This document shows, one piece after another, positions 1 to 7,214 of a stretch of 64,000 nucleotides of DNA. The stretch's first letter is position 1; the number at the start of each line of letters is the position of its first letter. The position numbers were made by a program, and so were the translations under genes. The stretch is from Agrococcus sp. ProA11. GTDB lineage: Bacteria; Actinomycetota; Actinomycetes; Actinomycetales; Microbacteriaceae. The stretch spans positions 806,001 to 870,000 of the forward strand of contig NZ_CP156989.1 of assembly GCF_039880525.1 (NCBI RefSeq), read 5' to 3'. A model generated the notes under the pieces. It saw only the letters and a list, made by a program, of their open reading frames with translations. It did not search any database and was not told the DNA's origin.

Positions 1-609
1 ATCGAGCCCGGCGTGCTTGCGGCAGCGGTGGAGGCGAACGAGATCCTGAACTCCGGCCGCACGCTCTCGCAGGCCGGCTTCGACACGACGCCGATCAGGG
101 AGCTCGGGCTGCTCACGGCCAAGCCGGTGCTGTTCGTCTTCAACGTCGACGAGGCGGTGCTCTCGGATGCCGACCGGAAGGCCGAGCTCGCCGCGCTGGT
201 TGCGCCGGCGAAGGCGGTCTTCCTGGATGCGCAGGTGGAGTCGGAGCTCGTCGACCTCGACCCCGCTGAGGCGCTCGAGCTGCTGCAGTCGCTCGGCCAG
301 GAGGAGTCCGGCCTCGACCAGCTCGCCCGCATCGGCTTCGAGACGCTCGGCCTGCAGACCTACCTCACGGCAGGCCCGAAGGAGTCGCGCGCCTGGACGA
401 TCCGCAAGGGCTGGACGGCCCCGCAGGCCGCCGGCGTCATCCACACCGACTTCGAGCGCGGCTTCATCAAGGCTGAGGTCGTCTCCTTCGAGGATCTGGA
501 CGCGCACGGCTCGATGGCCGAGGCGAAGGCCGCAGGACGGGTGCGCATCGAGGGCAAGGACTACGTGATGGCCGACGGTGACGTGGTGGAGTTCCGCTTC
601 AACGTCTAG
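1..609 (+). CDS. ychF: Ribosome-binding ATPase YchF, C-terminal part (5' end outside window)
   Basis: The frame is open from base 1, so the P-loop N-terminal half lies upstream. About 202 residues remain. They hold the end of the helical domain and a C-terminal TGS/ubiquitin-like domain, recognisable by the run QTYLTAGPKESRAWTIRKG, then PQAAGVIHTDFERGFIKAE and the ending VVEFRFNV. These are hallmarks of the universally conserved Obg-family protein YchF (Ola1 in eukaryotes), which hydrolyses ATP rather than GTP and associates with ribosomes, with links to oxidative stress. The downstream gene is unrelated and 250 bp away, so ychF appears to end its transcription unit. Recognition is by family sequence and is firm. 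Confidence 0.95.
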   Translation: MEPGVLAAAVEANEILNSGRTLSQAGFDTTPIRELGLLTAKPVLFVFNVDEAVLSDADRKAELAALVAPAKAVFLDAQVESELVDLDPAEALELLQSLGQEESGLDQLARIGFETLGLQTYLTAGPKESRAWTIRKGWTAPQAAGVIHTDFERGFIKAEVVSFEDLDAHGSMAEAKAAGRVRIEGKDYVMADGDVVEFRFNV

Positions 610-743
610 CGTTTGCGACGTGCCTCATTCGATCCTGGTCGATCGCCTGGAGCGGTTGGTCGGCGACCCTCGTGGGCAGCACGGCGTTCCGGTCAACCCG
701 CAGCGACGTCTCTGCTCCATCTGGAGAGAGGGAGGTGCGGAGG

Positions 744-809
744 ATGTCGAGCTCGTCGACTGTCAGTGAGAACGACCGGATCGAGCGGTTCGATGGGGAA
801 GAGGAATGA
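744..809 (+). CDS. Tiny ORF (21 aa), possible leader peptide
   Basis: An ATG preceded by GGAGGTGCGGAGG opens a 21-codon frame rich in Ser at the start and Glu at the end. Its TGA overlaps the ATG of the next tiny ORF as ATGA. I recognise no family. It is either a translated leader that couples into the kinase gene at 859 or the start of a decayed gene. The good Shine-Dalgarno and the overlap chain are seen in the sequence; expression is inferred. Confidence 0.35.
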   Translation: MSSSSTVSENDRIERFDGEEE

Positions 810-862
810 CGGCAGATCTGCGCGAGATGGTCGCAGCGAATGCGCCGCTGGCGGCCGCGTGA
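806..862 (+). CDS. Tiny ORF (18 aa) coupling into the kinase gene
   Basis: This 18-codon frame starts inside the stop of the 744-809 ORF (ATGA) and its own TGA overlaps the GTG start of the kinase at 859 (GTGA). The peptide is mostly Ala, Leu, Met and Val. The kinase has no Shine-Dalgarno of its own, so ribosomes finishing this frame may supply its initiation. No homologue is recognised. A frameshifted remnant of an older N-terminus is the main alternative. Confidence 0.35.
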   Translation: MTADLREMVAANAPLAAA

Positions 863-1380
863 CCGGTCGCCTCATCGTGCTCTCCGGCCTCCCGGGGGTT
901 GGAAAGACGACTATCGCCGAGCTCGTCGCCGCACGCACAGGGTCGGTCCACCTTTCCATCGACGCGGTCGAGGAGTCGATCCTTGCCTGCGGTCTACCGC
1001 CAGGATGGCGAGTCGGCGTTGCTGCGTACGAAGCGACGCGTGCGATGGCAGAGCAGAATCTGCGGCTCGGACGCAATGTCGTCGTCGATGCTGTCAACGA
1101 CAGCGAGGAGGCTCGGCAGACTTGGCGCACTGCGGGCTCGCGCACAGGCGCACAGGTCGACTTCGTGCACCTCGTGGTCTCCGATGCGCAGGAGCATGAG
1201 CGAAGGCTCGGCGAAAGAGATCGCGGTCTCGCCCACGTCGGTGAGCCGGCGTGGTCGGACGTGCTGCGCCGGCGAGCTGACTACGCCGCGTGGTCCGATG
1301 AGGTCTTGGAGTTCGACACTGCAGCGCAGACGGCCTACGAAGTTGCAGCCGAGCTCACCGCGCGCCTTAGCTCGGCATGA
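859..1380 (+). CDS. Small AAA/P-loop kinase-like protein
   Basis: A 173-residue P-loop protein. The Walker A motif GLPGVGKTT lies at residues 10-18, followed by an acidic SIDAVEES segment and a VVVDAVNDSEEAR strand, as in the AAA_33 / zeta-toxin / chloramphenicol-phosphotransferase-like kinase group. The fold predicts ATP-dependent phosphoryl transfer to a small molecule, but the substrate cannot be read. The GTG at 859 is chosen because it starts just before the P-loop strand and overlaps the preceding tiny ORF. An ATG at 793 in the same frame would add 22 basic, low-complexity residues. The composition looks slightly less GC-biased than the neighbours, compatible with acquisition. It stands alone. 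Confidence 0.7.
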   Translation: MTGRLIVLSGLPGVGKTTIAELVAARTGSVHLSIDAVEESILACGLPPGWRVGVAAYEATRAMAEQNLRLGRNVVVDAVNDSEEARQTWRTAGSRTGAQVDFVHLVVSDAQEHERRLGERDRGLAHVGEPAWSDVLRRRADYAAWSDEVLEFDTAAQTAYEVAAELTARLSSA

Positions 1381-1532
1381 GACGACGTTGTCGCTCATGG
1401 TCCCCACGGAGGAGGGTGGCGCTCCGCTGCAACGTCTAGCGCTCGGCGCGGTCCACGCGCCGAAGAGACCGGGCCGGTGAACCTGGGGATCGACCGATAG
1501 ACAGGGCCCGCCCGCGGTGCAGAATTGCCCGT

Positions 1533-2048
1533 ATGCCAGCGACGTCCCCCACCGCAGATCGAACGACGCGAACGCACGATTGGATGGCGCGCAGCCGCGA
1601 CTCGGGGCGGAACGCCCTGTCGGGAGTGCTCTTCGGGGTGGGCCTGATCGCGTTCATCGACGAGACCGTCTTCCATCAGCTGCTGCACTGGCATCACTTC
1701 TACGACCTCGGAACGCCCGACCTCGGCCTGGTGTCGGACGGGTTCTTCCACGCCTTGAGTTGGTTCGCCACGATCGGCGGCCTGTTCCTCCTCGCCGATC
1801 TGCGGCGACGCGGTGGCCTCTGGCCCGCACGGTGGTGGGGCGGGGTGCTCGTGGGAGCCGGAGGGTTCCAGCTCTACGACGGCGTGATCCAGCACAAGCT
1901 GCTGGGCATCCATCAGATCCGATACGTGGACGACCTGATCGTGTACGACGTGGTCTGGAACGTGACGGCCATCGCGCTCGTCGTCGCGGGGGACGTGCTG
2001 CTTGCGCGCACCAGGAAGTCGGCTGCGGCTACGCGCGCCGCACGGTAG
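1533..2048 (+). CDS. DUF2243 family membrane protein
   Basis: A 171-residue integral membrane protein with about four hydrophobic segments and the DUF2243 signature: GLIAFIDETVFHQLLHWHHF at residues 38-57, then DGFFHALSWF, and later GGFQLYDGVIQHKLLGIHQI. The regularly placed His residues on helices suggest a metal or haem ligand role, but the family has no established function. It is followed after 6 bp by the ctaG-like gene, and the two recur together in actinobacteria, so a shared role in respiratory copper or oxidase assembly is plausible. The start at 1533 is the first ATG and precedes a Thr/Arg-rich cytoplasmic tail. Confidence 0.85.
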   Translation: MPATSPTADRTTRTHDWMARSRDSGRNALSGVLFGVGLIAFIDETVFHQLLHWHHFYDLGTPDLGLVSDGFFHALSWFATIGGLFLLADLRRRGGLWPARWWGGVLVGAGGFQLYDGVIQHKLLGIHQIRYVDDLIVYDVVWNVTAIALVVAGDVLLARTRKSAAATRAAR

Positions 2049-2054
2049 CGAACG

Positions 2055-2933
2055 GTGCTCTCAGACGCCCTAGGTCACGCGAGTCACGCTGGCCACACGA
2101 GCGGCGCTCCGTCCGTCGACGCCATGGTGGTGGCGGGCGCCGTCGCGGTCGTGGCCCTGTATGCAATGGGTGTCGTCCGATCGCGACAGCAAGGCAGGCC
2201 GTGGCCATGGTCTCGCCTGGTGCTGTGGTGCGCAGGCATCGCGGCGGCCACGATCTCCGTCGCTGGGCCGCTCGCAGCCGCCTCGCACGCCAGCTTCGTG
2301 GCACACATGTGGGCGCATCTCCTCATCGGGATGCTGGCCCCGCTGCTGCTGGTGCTCGCGGCACCGATCTCTCTGGCAATGCGGGCGCTCTCGGTCGAGC
2401 CGGCGCGCCGGCTGTCCCGGGTGCTCAGGAGCCGCCCGCTGCGCGTGCTCTCGCACCCCGTCACCGCGGCGGGCCTCAGCGCGGGCGGGCTGTGGCTGCT
2501 CTACTCCACGCCGCTGCTCCAGTGGATGCAGTCCAGTTCGCTGGTGCACGTGGTGGTGCACGCCCACCTGCTCCTGGCCGGCTATCTGCTGACCGCCGCG
2601 GCGATCGGCCTCGACCCGTCGCCGCATCGTGCGCCTCGCCCGGTCACCGCGGTCGCGCTCCTCGCCACGATGGCATCGCACAGCATCCTCGCCAAGGTGC
2701 TCTACGCCGATCCTCCCGGCCTGTACACGGTCGCTGAGGTGCAGGCGGGGGCGCAGCTCATGTACTACGCGGGCAGCTGGATCGAGGTCGTGATCGTCGC
2801 GCTCTTCTGCGCCCGCTGGTACCGGGAAGCGGGACGTCGTGTGCCTGGCACGGCGACGGGTCGAGCGGGCGCTGCTGGTCTCAGGCGACAGCGATGCCGA
2901 GCTGATCGAGCATCCGGTCGACGTGCTCGGTGA
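2055..2933 (+). CDS. ctaG: CtaG-type cytochrome c oxidase assembly protein with an extended C-terminus
   Basis: A 292-residue polytopic protein of the caa3_CtaG family, thought to help insert copper into the oxidase. It has an N-terminal His-rich stretch, then about seven membrane helices carrying conserved His residues (HMWAHLLIGMLAPLLLVLAAP, HVVVHAHLLLAGYL, ASHSILAKVLYADPP). GTG at 2055 lies 6 bp after the DUF2243 stop. The last helix ends near ALFCARWYREAGR. The remaining roughly 30 residues are Arg/Gly-rich and the last 17 are encoded antisense to the 3' end of arsC (2881-2933 overlap). That tail looks like read-through into foreign sequence, not part of the normal protein. Confidence 0.8.
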   Translation: MLSDALGHASHAGHTSGAPSVDAMVVAGAVAVVALYAMGVVRSRQQGRPWPWSRLVLWCAGIAAATISVAGPLAAASHASFVAHMWAHLLIGMLAPLLLVLAAPISLAMRALSVEPARRLSRVLRSRPLRVLSHPVTAAGLSAGGLWLLYSTPLLQWMQSSSLVHVVVHAHLLLAGYLLTAAAIGLDPSPHRAPRPVTAVALLATMASHSILAKVLYADPPGLYTVAEVQAGAQLMYYAGSWIEVVIVALFCARWYREAGRRVPGTATGRAGAAGLRRQRCRADRASGRRAR

Positions 2934-3546
2934 TCTCGTCGCGCACGCGCCGCACATCCTCGGCTGTCGCGTGCTCCGGATCGTCGAGCTGCCAGTCCTC
3001 GTAGTGCTTGCCGGGGTAGATCGGGCAGGCATCGCCGCATCCCATCGTCACAACGACGTCGGCGGCACGCACGACGTCGTCGGTCAGCGGCTTCGGGAAC
3101 TCCTCGGTCAGGTCGAGCCCGACCTCGGCCATGGCCGAGACGACGGCAGGGTTCAGGGCGGTGGCCGGCATCGAACCCGCGGAGCGCACCACCAGTCGGC
3201 CGCCGGAGCGCTCTGCCGCGATGGCAGCCGCCATCTGCGAGCGGCCGGCGTTCTGCACACACACGAACAGCACGCTGGGGCGGTCTTGGGGGATGGCGCC
3301 CTTCGCCTCGGCGAGGGCGTGCAGCCGATCCTTGGCGAACCGGGTGACACGCGTGACGAGGTGCGCCTTCACCGCCGAGGTCCGCAGCAGGGCGGTGTAG
3401 GACTCCACGACGTAGCGCTCGATCGTCTCGGCAGCGAAGATGCCCTCGAAGTCGGCCCGCAGCTCGTCGGTGAGTGCGTGCAGGAAGCGCTCGGGGTAGG
3501 TGATCCCCGGCAGGCCGCGGCGTGCGCCGACGTCGAGCTGGTCCAT
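2881..3546 (-). CDS. arsC: Arsenate reductase, three-helix-bundle type (CgArsC1'-like)
   Basis: A 221-residue protein. Residues 1-85 form a predicted helical bundle and residues 90-221 a low-molecular-weight phosphatase fold. The catalytic loop is CVQNAGRS with C96 and the Arg of the CX5R motif. A second Cys pair lies in TMGCGDACP. It reduces arsenate to arsenite in the cytosol. In Corynebacterium, ArsCs with this N-terminal bundle work with thioredoxin and thioredoxin reductase, which fits the trxB in this operon. The ATG is 2 bp after the stop of the preceding arsC, and it is the last gene of the arsenic operon. Its 3' end overlaps the convergent ctaG by 53 bp. Confidence 0.9.
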   Translation of the reverse strand: MDQLDVGARRGLPGITYPERFLHALTDELRADFEGIFAAETIERYVVESYTALLRTSAVKAHLVTRVTRFAKDRLHALAEAKGAIPQDRPSVLFVCVQNAGRSQMAAAIAAERSGGRLVVRSAGSMPATALNPAVVSAMAEVGLDLTEEFPKPLTDDVVRAADVVVTMGCGDACPIYPGKHYEDWQLDDPEHATAEDVRRVRDEITEHVDRMLDQLGIAVA

Positions 3547-3548
3547 CG

Positions 3549-3959
3549 TCAGCTCGCGCTGGGCACGAGCTCGGCGAGCAGGCGCTCGACGCGACCGCGG
3601 ATGTCGTCACGCACGCGGCGCACGGTCTCGATGTCCTTGCCGGCCGGGTCCTCGAGCTCCCAGTCCTCGTAGCGCTTGCCGGGGAAGATGGGGCAGGCGT
3701 CGCCGCATCCCATGGTGATGACGGCGTCGGACTCGCGGACCGCGTCGACCGTGAGCACCTTCGGCGTGTTCCCGGCGATGTCGATGCCGACCTCGGCCAT
3801 CGCCTCGATGGCGACCGGGTTGATCTGGTCCTTCGGTGCGCTGCCGGCGGACAGCACCTCGACGGCGCCGTCCGAGAGCGCCGACGCGAATCCGGCGGCC
3901 ATCTGGGAGCGTCCGGCGTTGTGGACGCAGACGAACAGGACGGTGGGCTTCTCGGACAT
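3549..3959 (-). CDS. arsC: Arsenate reductase, short single-domain type
   Basis: A 136-residue low-molecular-weight phosphatase-fold enzyme. The catalytic loop CVHNAGRSQM starts at C11, and TMGCGDACP supplies the second Cys region. The length and the lack of an N-terminal domain match the mycothiol/mycoredoxin-dependent ArsC1/ArsC2 of Corynebacterium, in which arsenate is first conjugated to mycothiol. The ATG at 3959 gives the canonical N-terminus MSEKPTVLFVCVHN; upstream codons in this frame are antisense to the fusion gene. It follows the ArsR-ArsC fusion after 107 bp that include a perfect hairpin and is tightly followed by the longer arsC. Confidence 0.92.
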   Translation of the reverse strand: MSEKPTVLFVCVHNAGRSQMAAGFASALSDGAVEVLSAGSAPKDQINPVAIEAMAEVGIDIAGNTPKVLTVDAVRESDAVITMGCGDACPIFPGKRYEDWELEDPAGKDIETVRRVRDDIRGRVERLLAELVPSAS

Positions 3960-3979
3960 GGTGACTCTCTCTCGGTCGT

Positions 3980-3998
3980 GTGCCGGTGGAACCGGCAC
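3980..3998. promoter_or_regulatory. Perfect hairpin between two ars genes
   Basis: GTGCCGGT and ACCGGCAC form an 8-bp perfect stem with a 3-nt loop. It lies in the only sizeable spacer (107 bp) inside the arsenic operon, between the fusion gene and the short arsC. No T-run follows on the minus strand, so a full terminator is unlikely; a processing or mRNA-stability element is more plausible. Confidence 0.4.
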
Positions 3999-4066
3999 CG
4001 CTGCTTTTCTAGGGGTTCGGGGTGTCGTGCGGATGAACGATCGGGGTGAGGGGGATGGACAGCGGC

Positions 4067-5047
4067 TCAGACGAGCTCGGCGAGGAGCCGCTCGACGCGT
4101 TGTGCGATGTCGTCGCGAATCGCGGCCGCGCCGGCGGCCGATGCGAGCGCCGGGTCGCCGACCGCCCAGTCCTCGTACCGCACACCGGGGATGATCGGGC
4201 AGACGTTGCCGCAGCCCATCGTGACGACGACATCGGCCGCGCGGACGGCGTCGTCGGTGAGCGGCTTGGGATAGGCCTCGGACTCGGTGGCGCCGTCGAT
4301 GGACTCGAGCAGCGGCCGCACGTTGGGGTGGATGGCGGAGGCAGGCGACGAACCGGCGGAGCGGGCGACGACGCGGCCGGATGCCGCCTGGTTGACGAGC
4401 GCGGCCGCGAGTTGCGACCGGCCCGCGTTGGCGACGCAGACGAACAGCACCTGCGGCACGCCCGTCGAGCGGTCGCGCGTCAGGTCGGAGAGTCGCTGCC
4501 GGGCGAACCGCTCCGTCAGTGGCACCAGGTGTGCGGTGATCCGCGCTGTTCGGGCGAGGCCGGCGTAGGACTCGCGCACCACGCCCGTCACGGCGTCGGG
4601 ACTCAGCTGGGGAAACCGTGACGTCAGCGAGGAGGCGAGGTGCGAGAGCGCCTGGTCGACGTCGTCGAGGCCGTGGTAGGCGTCCGCATCGTGGGGCGGC
4701 GCGAGTGCTGCGGGCGCGAAGCTCTCGAGCAGCGCGGTGATAGCGGGACGAGCGCCCGCATCGATCGAGTACCAGACCCAGGTGCCGCGACGCTCCGAGA
4801 CCAGCACGCCGGCGTCCTTGAGCACTTTGAGGTGGTGCGAGACGGTGGGCTGCGAGACGTTCGCGAGCTCGGCGAGATCGCAGACGCATGACTCGCCGCG
4901 CGGATCGGAGGCGATGGCCGAGAGCATGCGCAGCCGCAGCGGGTCGGCGAGCGACTTCAGCGTCACCGCAATGGTCGTGGCGGCGTGCTCACTGATGGCG
5001 TGCGTCGTGGTGGACGAGCACGGTGCGGTTGGGGGTGCGGTGCTCAC
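4067..5047 (-). CDS. ArsR-ArsC fusion: arsenic-sensing repressor joined to arsenate reductase
   Basis: A 326-residue two-module protein. Residues 25-105 are a winged-helix ArsR domain with LKSLADPLRLRML, the metal-site motif ESCVCDL (C54, C56) and recognition helix SQPTVSHHLKVLKDAG. Residues about 130-190 are a helical bundle like that of the long ArsC. Residues 199-326 are a phosphatase-fold ArsC with catalytic C204 in CVANAGRSQ and a GCGNVCP second site. One chain may thus sense arsenite at the operator and make it from arsenate. The GTG start at 5047 overlaps the acr3 stop (GTGA). Such fusions are known in some actinobacteria, but their regulation is little explored. The sequence reads cleanly through both domains, so this is not a frameshift artefact. 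Confidence 0.9.
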   Translation of the reverse strand: MSTAPPTAPCSSTTTHAISEHAATTIAVTLKSLADPLRLRMLSAIASDPRGESCVCDLAELANVSQPTVSHHLKVLKDAGVLVSERRGTWVWYSIDAGARPAITALLESFAPAALAPPHDADAYHGLDDVDQALSHLASSLTSRFPQLSPDAVTGVVRESYAGLARTARITAHLVPLTERFARQRLSDLTRDRSTGVPQVLFVCVANAGRSQLAAALVNQAASGRVVARSAGSSPASAIHPNVRPLLESIDGATESEAYPKPLTDDAVRAADVVVTMGCGNVCPIIPGVRYEDWAVGDPALASAAGAAAIRDDIAQRVERLLAELV

Positions 5048-6183
5048 GGTGCGCTCCGATCCGGGCTGAGCTGCGGGACGACGTCGACGACAGGAGGCGC
5101 CGGCTCGGTGCGGAACCAGACGCGGCCAGCCCACAGCGAGACGTAGACGAGGCCGACGAGCACGGGCACCTCGATGAGCGGGCCGACGACGCCGGCGAGC
5201 GCCTGTCCCGATGCCGCGCCGAAGGTGCCGATCGCGACGGCGATCGCGAGCTCGAAGTTGTTGCCCGCGGCGGTGAACGCGAGCGTCGTCGAGCGGGCGT
5301 AGCCGAGCCCGAGCAGCTTGCCGGTGGCGAGACCGATCGACCACATCAACGCGAAGTAGGCCAGCAGCGGGAGGGCGATGCGGGCGACATCGAGCGGTCG
5401 CTGCACGACGTTCTCACCCTGCAGGGCGAACAGCAGCACGATCGTGAACAGCAGGCCGTAGAGCGCCCATGGCCCCACCGCTGGAAGGTAGGTGCCCTCG
5501 TACCAGTCCCGCCCCCTGGTGCGCTCGCCGATCCACCGGGAGGCGAACCCCGCCGCGAGCGGGATGCCGAGGAAGATCAGCACGTTGATCGCGATCTCGC
5601 CCATCGAGATGTCGAGTCCCTGCGCCTCGAGGCCGAGCCATGCCGGCAGCACGGTCAGGTAGAACCAGCCGAGCACGGCGAAGGCGAAGACCTGGAAGAC
5701 GGAGTTGATGGCGACGAGCACGGCCGCCGCCTCGCGGTCGCCGCAGGCGAGGTCGTTCCAGATCACGACCATCGCGATGCAGCGAGCGAGGCCGACGATG
5801 ATGAGGCCGGTGCGGTACTCGGGGAGGTCGGGCAGCAGCAGCCAGGCCAGGGCGAACATGAGCGCCGGTCCGATGAGCCAGTTGAGCACGAGGGACGAGA
5901 CGAGCAGGCGGCGGTCGCCGGTGATCGCTGCGACCCGGTCGTAGCGGACCTTCGCCAGCACCGGGTACATCATCACGAGCAGGCCCAGCGCGATCGGAAG
6001 CGAGACGCCACCGATCTCGAGCCTCGCGAGCAGCGCGCTGACGGCGGGCACGGTGCTGCCGAGCAGCAGTCCGGCGCCCATGGCCAGCGCGATCCACAGC
6101 GGCAGCCAGCGGTCGAGTGGGGACAGTCGGCGGGGAGCGGCTGCCAGGATCGGCGCCTGCTCGGCGCTGGTCGCGCGGCTCAC
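5044..6183 (-). CDS. acr3: Arsenite efflux permease Acr3
   Basis: A 379-residue carrier of the ACR3/BASS superfamily with about ten membrane helices. The family's essential Cys is C135 in [19 protein letters not shown], and the conserved acidic residue in [19 protein letters not shown] is present. It exports arsenite (and possibly antimonite) using the proton gradient, completing detoxification after arsenate reduction. GTG at 6183 overlaps the trxB stop as GTGA; its own stop overlaps the fusion gene the same way, so trxB, acr3 and the fusion are translationally coupled. The length and motifs are normal for the family. Confidence 0.95.
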   Translation of the reverse strand: MSRATSAEQAPILAAAPRRLSPLDRWLPLWIALAMGAGLLLGSTVPAVSALLARLEIGGVSLPIALGLLVMMYPVLAKVRYDRVAAITGDRRLLVSSLVLNWLIGPALMFALAWLLLPDLPEYRTGLIIVGLARCIAMVVIWNDLACGDREAAAVLVAINSVFQVFAFAVLGWFYLTVLPAWLGLEAQGLDISMGEIAINVLIFLGIPLAAGFASRWIGERTRGRDWYEGTYLPAVGPWALYGLLFTIVLLFALQGENVVQRPLDVARIALPLLAYFALMWSIGLATGKLLGLGYARSTTLAFTAAGNNFELAIAVAIGTFGAASGQALAGVVGPLIEVPVLVGLVYVSLWAGRVWFRTEPAPPVVDVVPQLSPDRSAP

Positions 6184-7154
6184 GCGACGAGGCTCTCGAC
6201 TGCGCGGGCAGGCTCCGCGAGCTCGAGCGCCGCGAGGTAGTGCTGCGCGTCCTGCGCGGCCGCGCATCCGGTACCGGCGGCGGTGATCGCCTGCCGGTAG
6301 GTGTGGTCGACGAGGTCGCCCGCTGCGAACACGCCCGCGACGCTGGTGCGCGTCGACGGGTGATCGACGACGACGTAGCCGTCATCGTCCGTGATCACCT
6401 GCTCGCGGAACAGCTCGGATCGAGGGTCGTGGCCGATCGCGATGAAGGCGCCGCTCACGGGGAGTGCGCGCTCGGCGCCGGTCTTGGTGTCGCGGAGCGC
6501 GATCGACTCGAGCCGCTCTGCGCCGACGAGATCGACGACCTCGCTGTTCCATGCCGCTTCGATCTTCGGGTGCGCGAGCGCGCGCTCGGCCATGATGCGC
6601 GAGGCGCGGAAGGCGTCGCGGCGGTGCACGATCGTCACCTTCGACGCGAACCGGGCGAGGAACAGCGCCTCCTCCATCGCCGAATCGCCGCCGCCGATGA
6701 CGGCGACCTCTCGCTCGCGGAAGAAGAACCCGTCGCAGGTCGCGCACCACGAGACGCCATGCCCGCTGAGGCGGCCCTCGGCCGGCAGGCCGAGCTGCCG
6801 GTAGGCGGAGCCCATGGCCAGGATCACTGCGGTCGCCGCGTAGTCGTCGCCGGCACCCGTGCGGATGCGCTTGACCGGCCCGTCGAGATCGAGCTGCGTG
6901 GCGTCGTCGACCACGATGCGTGCGCCGAAGCGCTCGGCCTGCGCCCGGAGCGACTCCATGAGTTCGGGGCCTTGGACCCCCTCCACGAAGCCGGGGAAGT
7001 TCTCGACCTCGGTGGTGGTCATGAGCGCACCGCCAGCCGTGACCGATCCGGCGATCACCACCGGAGCCAGTCCGGCGCGCGCCGCGTAGATGGCAGCGGT
7101 GTAGCCGCTCGGACCGGAGCCGACGATGACGACGGGCGCATGCTGCATAGACAT
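6180..7154 (-). CDS. trxB: Thioredoxin reductase of the arsenic operon (ArsT-like)
   Basis: A 324-residue flavoprotein. An FAD-binding [17 protein letters not shown] lies at residues 12-28, the redox-active CATC at 137-140, an NADPH-binding [10 protein letters not shown] near 154-163, and a C-terminal [16 protein letters not shown] flavin motif. It passes electrons from NADPH to thioredoxin, which would recharge thioredoxin-dependent ArsC domains encoded downstream. A thioredoxin reductase gene (arsT) beside arsO is known in a Streptomyces plasmid arsenic cluster. The start at 7154 has only a weak AGAAG ahead, while a TATAGA box ends 4 bp upstream, so its own transcript could be leaderless. 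A candidate ArsR site lies at 7163-7180. Confidence 0.93.
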   Translation of the reverse strand: MSMQHAPVVIVGSGPSGYTAAIYAARAGLAPVVIAGSVTAGGALMTTTEVENFPGFVEGVQGPELMESLRAQAERFGARIVVDDATQLDLDGPVKRIRTGAGDDYAATAVILAMGSAYRQLGLPAEGRLSGHGVSWCATCDGFFFREREVAVIGGGDSAMEEALFLARFASKVTIVHRRDAFRASRIMAERALAHPKIEAAWNSEVVDLVGAERLESIALRDTKTGAERALPVSGAFIAIGHDPRSELFREQVITDDDGYVVVDHPSTRTSVAGVFAAGDLVDHTYRQAITAAGTGCAAAQDAQHYLAALELAEPARAVESLVA

Positions 7155-7162
7155 GCTTCTAT

Positions 7163-7180
7163 ATTGACGAATCTAGATGC
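7163..7180 (-). promoter_or_regulatory. Candidate ArsR operator before trxB
   Basis: On the plus strand this reads ATTGACGAATCTAGATGC. It matches the site before arsR at 14 of 18 positions and keeps the ATTGA-N6-TNGATGC frame. It ends 8 bp upstream of the trxB ATG, with the ATTGA end nearest the gene as in the other two copies. It would give the acr3-containing block its own arsenite-inducible promoter. Confidence 0.55.
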
Positions 7181-7214
7181 AGGCAGCAACTCGACGCGCC
7201 GAGCGGCGCCGCCC

